Part shown: positions 54,073 through 64,000 of the stretch, in pieces | Numbering within the stretch: the stretch's first letter is position 1 | Layout of the letters: each line of letters opens with the position of its first letter | NCBI GenBank assembly: GCA_034401135.1 | Contig: JAWZSP010000005.1 | Coordinates: forward strand, 2,046,001 to 2,110,000 | DNA: 64,000 bases | DNA from: Volutella citrinella | Taxonomy: Eukaryota > Ascomycota > Sordariomycetes > Hypocreales > Nectriaceae | Reading direction: 5' to 3' | The notes under the pieces: model-generated | What the model was told of the DNA's origin: nothing | Seen by the model: only the letters and a program-made list of their open reading frames with translations | Database searches by the model: none | Made by a program: the position numbers and the translations under genes

Positions 54073-57000
54073 CTTGCCTAGGCCATGGCACTATCCAGAA
54101 CGAGGATAAAAAGGTGTGGATAGATTGCGCGAGGCGATTGAGGCAGGGGAGCTGAGACGTAATTTGTCGTCACCGAAATCCAGTTCGGACAGTAGAAGGG
54201 GAACGAGTGTCGGTCGTCACGGACGATTGAGGAGTGAAGGCCTGCGAGGGGAAGCTCGACTTTGCTCTGCAAGGTCCTTGACGCTGCTCAGTCAATCTTC
54301 ACAGAAGATGCCTATGAAGGGTCAGCCGACCTGATTACGAAAGAAGCGGCAGGCTCAAAAGCAAAAGAAAAAGAAAAAAGGGTAAAAAAAAAAAAGGAAA
54401 CCCAGTCAAGTGCCGTTTATCATCATCTAGGGAAGCAAGTCTGATGCACAGCCGCGAGTTTGCTTCTTGCCCATTGAACAGATCATAGAGCCTTGTTTAA
54501 TGCTACTGACTTACACGGGAGGAAGCAGCTACCTCTTCCAGGATAGCCAACTAGCAGTGTATCGTGCCAGGCAAGGTGGGCAGCAAGAAGTGAACAAAAG
54601 GACATTGGAACTTACGAGTAAGTGAGCCAGTCACGGGTTTCGAAGACTTGGTTGTCGACAGTGATGGCAAACTAGTCCCGCGTGGGGCAATGGGGAGGTA
54701 ATGGGGATGACTTGGGAAGAAACGGCGTCAACTCCTGTGTGTGATGTCTGCCCGTCCGTCCGTCCGTCCGCCCTTCGACAAGCACGGGTCGATTGATGGA
54801 TGGAGCTGTGGTTGTGGACTGGAGATAGGAATATCGACCAGGCACAGCTGCCCTAGAGACATCAGAGGGAGAGAGGAGCAGGGAGGGCATGGGGCGGGTT
54901 GAAGCTATATACCAACTTGGACTGCTTCCTGGACGTTTACTTGGGGGAGGGACGGGCTGCTGGGGAGGGGAGTGCGGGACGAGTGACTGGGGGGCGTGGA
55001 CCGGCCTCGCACGGGGACAGGAACATGGGCCACTCCATGTTGAAAGCACAGAAGCGGAGCCAGAGATGCAGGACGGAGGCCCGGAGGGGGTGGGCCATCT
55101 GAGAAGGTGGTGTGTGAGTGGGAGAGAAAAGTCGACTCAGCCAAAAAGCTGGACCACACTGCGCAGTGCTTGGGTTGTCAACCGGAGCAAGAAGAGGGTG
55201 TGAGTGGGTGCGTAGGCGGTCTCGAAACATCTGATACACGGCATCATCATCATAGCGCATGCCCCGCCAGGAACAGGGCCACTGAGTCTGGCGAGGGCCT
55301 GGTCTATCATATCGCGTCCTGGCCAATCCAAGCCTGACCACCCATCCCACCATATCCTCTTCTGTACCGTGCGTCCGTCCATGCCAGGTATGATCGTGAA
55401 GCAGCCGGCCTGAAGACGTCTCCAATCAAATAATGCCTCACTGGATGTACAATGTAGTGTTTCTGGTTTGCCAGGCCGTTGCCGACGAAGATCTATCTGC
55501 TTTGTGCGACCAACTCGGCGTGCTGATGCAGCTCTCAGTGAGCGGAAGTTGGACGCACGCACCACCCTCACTAACGTCAACTCACTCACCGTCTTCAACC
55601 AGTGCTAAGCCATGCAAGCGAGAGGCTGGATGAGAAGCCCTCCACGGTTGTATTGCAATCGTCCTCTTTTTCCTCCCAACCACCAAGCTGTACCTATAGC
55701 ATAGAGCAAGGTATGAACTTAGTGCCCCTATATGGGCTCAGTTGTTCGCCTACTGCACGCCGAACGCAGGACAGTGGACCTCTACACCCTGAGCACCTGA
55801 GCGCTCTTTTAGTGTTGCTGGAAAGAACGCAGTGCGAGGTACCTAATTAGCACCCATTCTGCGGTAATCCGCAGTCGCTCACAGCACCTGCAACCCCCCC
55901 GGTGCTCCTGTGGCTGCAGCACTCGAGCACCATGGCGCCATGGCCAAGCGTCGCAAGGAACGTGGCGTACCAGGGGAAAAGGCCACAAACCACCCACCTC
56001 CATCGAGTCTGCCCTCTCTCCGCTCGATGTGCCTGGGGGCAGTTGACTAGGCAGGGGCCCCCTTGTTCTGGTTTGTTCCACCAGGCGGGACCATCCAGAA
56101 GTGACGGCGACGATCAGCACAACCACCACCAGTCGCCAGCGGCCGTGCGGCAGGCGGAATGCGGCCACCTCGGCAGACCGCAACGGATCGGGGCACACAG
56201 TTCACTTGGCCACGCAGGCTGGGAAAAGGAGACGACCCATCGAGTGGTTCACGGCGTGCCAGCAAAGGAGCCTGGCCTCCTTACAGTTCATCTCGTCGGT
56301 CAGCCCGATTGTGCCTGGCTGCTACCCAACGACAGCCGCAGTGTGGAAAGGCAGCTCGGCCCTACTGAACCAGCAGCCGGACAAAAGATAAGGTATCCAT
56401 ACCTAGCTGCCCAGCAGTCGAGGCAAGGTCGACTGTTCGCGAACGTCGATGGGACATACGGACCCTTGAAACGGTTTGGAATAGATTTGAATACCAAGCA
56501 GCGTCCGGTCACACGAGCGGCATGCAAGGGTACCTACTTGCAAGGAGCCAGGTCTTTCAGCACCGCTGCCTCGTGTAAGCAGCCGCGCAAGTACCTCCGT
56601 ATTTAACCTGAATATCACTCTCCGCCATTTCAACCGATCGCCTCCGGCCATGGCAAAAGCATTGAGGCTGGGCCGGTGCAATAGTCTCGGTTGGCGTGAT
56701 GCGGGCGGCGCCTGCCACTTCTTTCGTGTCCCTAAACCGGCCTATCCGTTCCCAGGCGAGGCAATAGGTTGCTTTTGTCCAGAATGCTACTTCCTAATCG
56801 ATACCTATGCTGTGATGCAGCCAACAGCCACAGGCACCACCTCGTAATCAAGCCTCAGGAACCGCACAGCACATTGGACCCAATTTATTTTTGTAAACCA
56901 GCCGATTTTCTTTCCCGTATCCGACCCATCGCATTCGCCTTGCGGGATCTGGCACCCCAAGACTAATACTACAGACGAGGCGCAAGGTAGGCACAGCCAA

Positions 57001-60000
57001 AGGTCTAAGACACGCATGATGTCGGTGAGCAGATGAACTCCTGGAGTTATGGGCTGTCCAAAGAGAGCCGCCTCAACCAACCCAAGGTCCAGCAACGCTC
57101 CATGCACTTTGTGGGATAGACCTCGAAGCACAGAGGGAAACTCCATCGCCCGGAATTACTGCTGCTAACCCTGCCTTGCCTTTCGCGTAACACCTTGACG
57201 CAGTTCGATCTGTCAAGGCGGAGGCCAAATGAGGAGATATGCAGTCAGTTGCAACGGCAGCCCCCAAAGACGCTTGAGCAAAAGGCAGGAGTACGCAGAT
57301 GATCAGGCGCACCGCATGCATTCATCGTCGTGGTTGAGCTCAATGCCCATCGTTATCAAACCACATGGAACGGTGGAAGCGCGAGAGCTGCTGTTTGTCT
57401 CTGCCCCCCGCCTCATGCGACCCTGTCTCGCCCTTCCACTCCTTGGCGCTGCCGCTGAAATGGCATGTCTCTCCGATCTCCCGGTGCCTCTAGCGGTATC
57501 CTTCCCAATTGCCATTCCTGCGCCTTCTCATCATGTCACGAGGCGGTGGGGTTCCAAAGCTGGCCAAAAGAGTTGAATCAGATCGGACAGAACCCTCACG
57601 GCTTCACCCAGGGTGGACCCATGGGCATCATGCAACATCCACAGATGCCCACCGTAATCGTCGCACAAAACTGCAGTTGCACCATATGCCGTGGGGTTAA
57701 TGTCCCGGCTCTTGGCCAAAACGGCCACGGAAGACTACCTAATCGGTCCAAACTGTCCGATCTTGTCACAAAAAATTAAGCCCAGCATGGTGAGGAGCAC
57801 TCAGCACCCAGTGCCCACGGCACCATGTGCGGGCACTACCGGCTGTGATGTTTTAAGCCGGGCAGTTGAGGCTGCTTCAACCTGGGTGCCGAGGGTGCGT
57901 CAGATTCATCAGTATGTCTGTGCCACCTCACTAGTTGATCAATGCTGATGGTAAAGGTGCATTCCTTTCATCCGGCGGCGTCAAGTACCGCGAACTTGAT
58001 TCTTGTCGTCGTATTGATTGCTTTTTCTTGAACGTAGGCGTCTCTATTGGCGCCCAGCATCTGCTAAGGCATGTATCTTGCAGCAGAGACCCGGAGGAGA
58101 TCCGACCGTCGCCTCAAATGAAGGAGGCTGCGTGAGTGCTGCAACTACTGCTAATTATTCACCCGTGGCAGGGTGCGACACAGGCCCGGATGATGCTCCC
58201 TCAACAATTGATGTCATATATCACCACCATGCAGAGCAGGCTTGCTGCCTCTGCCCATCCGCATCGAAGTGGCGTGGGCTCAGCCAGACCGCCATACAGC
58301 CTTCTAGTCGCCCTTATGATCTGAGGGAGCGACTTAGTTGGTGCCATTGACCGTCTGCGATTGACGAATTGGTCATGAATTATTGGCTACGACCGTTCTC
58401 ACCACGAGACTAGTCACGCCCCCAACTGCCACCCAATCCACGCAAGCACATTGTGCAGCGTGTGGGAGATGGCTGCGAGGCTAATAGTGAATGTGGAAGC
58501 TGGCACAACACCACCAGTCTCAATCTGTCTCCATCGCGCGTTTGTTCAGCTCTCGACTTTACGGTCGAGGCCGTCCTGATGAGACCCATCCACCGTACCT
58601 TGCCATTTGAGTAAGGCCACATGGTGTCGTAGCTCTTTTCGATTGAGAAGCTCCTCCTGTCAGCGGTACACAGGCCAAGCGTGGCCCAGCCGCCCAGGTA
58701 CGAAAGTGCCTGCATCCCCCAGTACCTGCTTTGTGCCTGGTTCCTGAGCACCTCACCAGGCGTTCGCTGGCGTGAGTGGCTGGCACACCATCCCCACATA
58801 AGTTGCAACGCCAAACACGTCTTGCGAACTTACCCCTGTCCCAAGGAGACTCCCAGACGCATTCGTTCTACTGCATGGGTAGGAAGCTCAATATAGCAGT
58901 GTCCATACCAGAACAGGGCAGCAAGGACAGCCATGCAACGTGAAAAGAGAGGTCGCACACAGCTCTGGGCCCTGGTCGTACGTGCTGCAGACCGCCATCA
59001 CTCACGTCTGAAGTGGAGTTGAACGACATGACGTACCATCTTGGGTTGGAACTGGGGAGGGAAGGGGCCTATCATGGACTTCCCCGCCTCAGTATCGGAC
59101 AGAGATGCTGCTCGGTAGGCCGAGGCCTATGCACAACATTATCTGTGCCACTATTCGGCCCTCAATGGCCAAACTGGTGTTACCAAGGGATCGGAATCCG
59201 CCATACAGCTCACTTTCCTCCAATTCAAGGCTCTCTGAAGACACGGAGCATTGGGACTTTTGACACAAGAGGGAACGAGCAGAATAATGCCTCTCACCCA
59301 TCAACGCAGTCGTTGGTCATCCCAGCCGATCAACTGCTCGCCTGCGCAATAATTAGGCCAATTGTTGCACGGCCCAGTTCGCGGTGTGGTGCACGTTCTC
59401 GTCCGGACACCCAAAGAGGCAAGCTGCGGAGCGGAGCGTGCAGCGCGGGCCTATCAGCGGGATGGCTCACGTCCGATCTCATTTAGCCCTCTTTGGCATC
59501 GCCCCTCGCGCCGTTGCTCGGGTTGTTCGATAATCGATGTCCATTCTCCTTTAGATCCCCAGCCCGGCACAAAACCAGCCCCAGCCTCCCGTGTGGTGCG
59601 CTAACCAAGAGCTAGACAAGCCCATCCCAGTTTCCTCGCTTGCACTGCTTGCTTGTCCCTGCGCTGGCTAGCAAGGGATTGCACATTTTAGATGGGGGTG
59701 AGGTTCGTCCTCATGACCCAACCATCCCACGACACCATTCCGCCAAGAAGTGACAAGGTGTGGGTATGGGGGATAAGGGGCTTGCCAAGTGGTGTCGTCA
59801 AGCCGGCCGCCGTCTCTCTCTAGCCTGGCGAGCTGGTCGAGTGACATTCACCGCTTCTTTGGGCCAGTGTTGCGAACGCTTTCAATGACTAGCCTCGCAC
59901 ACTGTTGGACGCTTATTCCAAATGGTGGTTACCAAGGACTGTCAGCCGGGCATGTCTCGACAAACTGCGTCGACGCCATCGCCACCATCAGGAAATGATT

Positions 60001-63000
60001 CTGAGGGTGGGGCCCGCCTCCTGGCCAGCAAACTGCCGCATGTGTGCCTTCTACTGTAGGTACGAAGTTTAGTTATGCCGGCAGACTCAATTGTGTTCCT
60101 GGAAATGGTGCGAGGCCGGCCAAGCCAGCATCGACATGCCCGGGCTAATGCCAGCTGCGTATTGCCCACACTTCTCCACCATGATTTGCCTTTTTGATTG
60201 AGTGCTTCGAAGATTCATCAAGACACCAAGGCTCGATCAGCTCCACCATAGGAACTTCGTCAAGCACGCAACAAGGACCTCCCACAGCGCGCACATCTTT
60301 CGCCACAAATGGTGCGAAGAGTCGAGATTCCCGCGCCTAGCGACGGGCCCAATTCTCAGTAGTGTGGAGTGGTCGATCGCCGCGATGTGCCCCATCATGT
60401 TCCTGAAACCCGAAGACCGTCGGCCTTCTTCATGGTGATTACTGATTAGTGTGACCAGGACGCTACGAGTAGTCTCTCCTCCAGCCCCTCTTCTGCGCCT
60501 TTTCTCAACCATGCTCCTGGACAAGCCATCAGCATCGACAGGGCCCCGGCTGTAACTCCATGCTGTGCAGGACATGGCAGCTTAGCCTCGAATTGGAGCC
60601 TTCTCGGCTTACGCGAACAAGCGGTTGCGTCGAGGCCGCTAATTATGCCCTCAGCGAACGTCGTTGATCCGAGACCCTCCATCAAGTGGGTTGGTTGCGA
60701 GGCTGACATTCTGTTTAATTACAGATGCCTCATCTGACCCAGAGGTTGTTGGCCACGGCAGAAGCAAACACCGAACCAGCGTGCAGGCCTCCCCGCAATG
60801 GTGTCAGGCAGTGCAGGTATCACACTCAGCCAGTCAAGTCGACCAGAGGCACGCAATTCATTGACCAGGCCTGCCACCCTCTACAGTCGCACTCACCCTC
60901 CCATTGAAACAGCTTGTGCAAGGGGTTGCACTCCGCCCACATTCGCGCGATCTGAATGGGTGTCAACCACGGGTTGTGTTTGCCCTCGTTTGTGTTGGAA
61001 ATAGGTGAATTGTGTTGATTCCATCTCCCTGGACTCTGGTCACCTGGACCGTGAGACAACAGACGAGGCATGGAACAAGTGCACGCTCTCCGCACCGATG
61101 GTTGAGGCTTCGATGCGTGGTCGTCACTTTGTTCTGGGCTAGTTCCAGGGACAAGGACCCCGGTCTTTCAGGGCTCCAGCAACCTCGTGGTGCGAGCGTG
61201 GGCGGCTGGCCCGCCTTCGATATCTCTCCGCCGCCAGCAACTAATTACCCCTCATCATCATTTCTTGGCCGCGCGCCCCAGCCTCCATGACCGCCCAGGG
61301 CTCCACGCTTCTATCTATGGAGATTCCACTCCGAAGGCATAACCCGCTGGTGAGGCGATGGGACGCGTGGCTGCGTAGTGGTAGTAGTAGGCGGGTGTGC
61401 AGGCCAGGCCTGTCTGTTCCGCTTGGGGACTCGTTATCGCAGACCGCTGCCATGTAAAGCACGTCAGGACGGCAGATTCGCTCGGATCGGGGTTTCGGCC
61501 GTTTCAAGAGCTGCCCCACTACCACACGGTCCAGCGTTCCTTGAGCCTACCCAGCCCGGTCCGGTGCCATTCCTCGGGTTCGCGAAGTCGTCCGTGATCG
61601 GGATCCCGATCATTCATCAAACAACTCGACGGCAATGAATGCTGTGTGCCCTCTCCGATCAGCTTCCGGCCACCGGCGGGCTTCGGTCGAGAACGCCGTG
61701 CACATTGTACCCGAGACGGGGTGTGCATCCGGCCGACATCCCAAGTCCGAGACAGCCAACCGCTGCCACGCCCCCTTTACACGATGAGAAAAAGGGTTGA
61801 ACACGACTTCCCATTTCGGCCGATTACAGCTGCTGAGGTGCAGCAAGAAGCTTGCGGCAGGCTGCGCGCGTGAGCGCCTGTCCTTGCGCCCTGCAGCGCG
61901 CCACAGCGGTTCCAGCTTGGGGATGCAGACTTTGGATCATGGATGGCAGATGGCTGCGTCTGGCCCGGCGGCCCTGCATCATGCCAATGCAGCGATGCGT
62001 CTCCATTGCCTAACTAAAGTTTCTCCGCACATGCAACAAGGGCACTGGTCCGTTGGCCGCCTTGACTCTCGACTGTCTCTGTCCGTACACGGGCACACAT
62101 TAGCGGCAAGGCATGGCTGATTCCTTTCCATGTTGATCAGGCCGGCATCAGCATCCGCATCCGCATCAACTCCGGCCGCCAACTCGCAACAACCTACGGA
62201 GTACTACGTACGGACTTGCCACTGCGAAGCCACAGTTAATTAGAGCATTATTTCCGCAATAACTGACGCCGCACCATACTCCAGCATGCAGGTTCGTCTA
62301 GACCGCCGTTGCAAGTGTTGCTACAGACCGACGGCGTCAGCCATGTCTGCGATCTGTTTGGGCAGTCAGCTTACACGACAAGGTCCATCCTTGCCCTTGG
62401 CCTTAGTTGCCCGCCGCCTAGTCCTTGTGTCTAGGAGGATCGAGCGGGCCAATTCTAACCGTGACTCTGAGCTAGAAAATCTTGGAACAAAGTTGTTCGT
62501 CTCTACCCTGAAACCGCCAGCCATGCACCTAAAGCCACGGCTCCATGATATCAATATCAAGCTCAATATCGACTTTACTTGACTTGGCTTGACTTGACCT
62601 GACGTTCGTCGAACCCACTTCCGAGGTCGTCTGGATGGGCATGAACCCTGCTGCCAGCCCCCCCTCCAACGCAGCGTTCACGAGATCGATCGGGAATTTT
62701 CTTCTTCCCTTGGTGTTCCTTTGTTGGCGCCCTCGTGGTGGCTCTGCAGGCCGCGTGCAGAGTTGCACGATGGGGCCACCGCCTAATGTGCACGCCCTCT
62801 GCCTGCTCTCCATCCTGCCATGTTGCGTCGCGGCCGACTTGGGCCAGGTGACCAATTAGCAGTGCACACAACATCGGTAGGACTGAGCATCTATTCCTTA
62901 GCGCGGTTGAACAATGAGCTGCACTTGGCGTTGATCTTTGCCATGCACAATGGCACAGTAGTTCCGTGTTGGATGTGGTTGCAGCAGCGACGCTTGTTCT

Positions 63001-63041
63001 GTACCAAGGTTCCCGTGGACGCGAGAGGCGTGAAGGCGACG

Positions 63042-63086
63042 CCAGATGCCAGATGCCTGATGCCCGATGCCCGATGCCCGATGCCG
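63042..63086. repeat. 7-bp minisatellite (CCCGATG)n
   Basis: Six tandem 7-bp units, two CCAGATG, one CCTGATG and three CCCGATG, plus a partial unit. Confidence 0.85.
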
Positions 63087-63847
63087 ACCCGGCAGTGGCG
63101 CCCGGCAGACGGAGCCACATTCTCAGTCGTCAGAGTTGCCCGATGATGTGGCATGCAGTTCTTCAGAAATACGGCTCGAGGCTGTGATGGGGCCGGGATG
63201 TGCGGACAAATCAATCAACTGGACATCCCTTGCAAGGCACGGGTGGTGCCAGCGGATTGTTGCATCCGAGCCTCAGCAGCGAGGCTCCTTGCGCTGTCTC
63301 CCAATCGGCTGCGCTTGTTTCCGAGAGGCGGGTTGGGTCAATTACTCGACTTGACACTCGCCAAAGTGCACGAGATGGCGCCCTACTACTACTGCTACAC
63401 TAAATTCCCGAGGCCACGGATCAGGGGCCTGGCTCAAACAACACGTTGACCTCTCGGAACATATCCCCAGGGCTCGGCAAGGGCAGAGAGCAGGCCTCGA
63501 ATGCGACCGCATGTTCGTGACAGGACAGGAGGTGCGTACGGGATATGGGTGTGTGGTTGGCCTCATTATTGATGACAACCTATTATTCACATCATCCACA
63601 TGGCCGTGAAACTTGGCTACCTGCGTAATACCTAAGATTCCGCTAATCACCAAGTGCGATGTAGGACCCCTGCGTAGCAGCCAGGCCAACCCACGGATAC
63701 CAATCATTCCACCTCGACTCGAGAATCCCGGCGTGTTAGTGCACACCTCCACCTATAACGGATGAGGCGGTCATGGAAGTTGGGGCTCAACGAAGAAAAA
63801 GAAGGCACACCGAGGGCGCCGAGACGCAGACGCCCAAGGAGGGCAAC

Positions 63848-63888
63848 AAGAAAGAAAAAGAAAAGAAAAGAAAAGAAAAGAGAAAAAA
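63848..63888. repeat. (AAAAG)n purine tract
   Basis: Tandem AAAAG units within a nearly pure purine run on the + strand. Confidence 0.85.
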
Positions 63889-64000
63889 TGCGCCGCTCGG
63901 CCCATGGATTGTGCTCGTGACTCGCGCAGTCCGAGAGACGCTGCCCAACGAGCGCACGCCGGTCTTCCATTTTGCATCGCGAATGGACCACAGTTCTCAT

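Larger units (their letters stand above)
54073..64000. other. Gene desert 3 (about 9.9 kb, continues past the window)
   Basis: The left end is the promoter of the membrane-protein gene, with A-rich tracts at about 54360-54400. No ORF beyond this has a recognisable domain or gene structure. Frames up to about 234 codons (55902-56606 +) look random. Visible items: a 6-bp GCATCC repeat near 62145-62168, a TACGGAGTAC motif at 62195-62204, a 7-bp minisatellite at 63042-63086 and an (AAAAG)n tract at 63848-63888. Confidence 0.5.

Noticed and set aside
55902..56606. 234-codon + strand frame in desert 3
   Set aside because: Composition rich in Arg/His/Cys/Pro with no motif, and overlapping frames on both strands; likely chance.
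63042..63086. Tandem repeat considered as a CRISPR-like or telomeric array
   Set aside because: The units are 7 bp with no spacers and do not match the TTAGGG telomere repeat; it is a plain minisatellite in a fungal genome.
1..64000. tRNA, 5S rRNA or other structured RNA genes
   Set aside because: A scan by eye for A/B-box-like promoter elements and conserved 5S sequence found nothing convincing; a covariance-model search would be needed to be sure.

Overview
The window is nuclear DNA of a filamentous ascomycete, most likely a Sordariomycete and possibly Hypocreales (placement inferred). Supporting signs are short introns of about 50-240 nt with GTRNGY donors and CTAAC/CTGAC branch sites, GC-rich third codon positions, an NDR kinase of the COT-1 type, and GTAC-rich palindromes between genes. 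I see no tRNA, rRNA, CRISPR array, telomere repeat or intact transposon.

Layout. 1-0.9 kb: 3' end of the N-end-rule ubiquitin ligase UBR1 (+). 1.5-3.4 kb: an RSC7/NPL6-type chromatin remodeller subunit (+). 3.4-12.6 kb: gene desert. 13.7-14.7 kb: a Pho85-type cyclin (+) behind a pyrimidine-rich leader. 16.7-17.5 kb: a FAM192A/Fyv6 splicing-associated protein (+). 18-20.4 kb: an island of orphan, partly broken coding fragments plus repeat copy A. 20.9-22.3 kb: TIM54 (-). 22.3-25.3 kb: repeat copy B and the COT-1 leader. 25.3-27.4 kb: the NDR kinase COT-1/Cbk1 (+). 28.2-28.9 kb: SF3A2/Prp11 (-). 29.2-29.9 kb: broken coding fragments and repeat copy C. 30.1-31.9 kb: NUG1 (+), convergent with DIS3/RRP44 (-, 32.1-35.1 kb). 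35.1-42.9 kb: second desert. 42.9-45.4 kb: pyrimidine-rich leader. 45.4-47.7 kb: a second RSC7/SWP82-family gene (+). 49.8-51.0 kb: DPB4 (-). 53.3-54.1 kb: a single-pass membrane protein of unknown function (-). 54.1-64 kb: third desert.

The recognised genes are housekeeping genes of chromatin (RSC7, the SWP82-like paralogue, DPB4), RNA processing and ribosome assembly (Fyv6, SF3A2, NUG1, DIS3), polarity and cell-cycle signalling (COT-1, the cyclin), mitochondrial import (TIM54) and protein turnover (UBR1). They are not a pathway cluster. The points that stand out are: two paralogous remodeller subunits about 44 kb apart; a three-copy dispersed repeat of about 140 bp associated with orphan or broken ORFs; a length-neutral (51 nt, stop-free) intron in DIS3; two possible N-termini for RSC7; two NDR-kinase consensus sites in the unknown membrane protein; and about 27 kb of deserts that are not visibly AT-rich. 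I see no convincing new multi-gene system.
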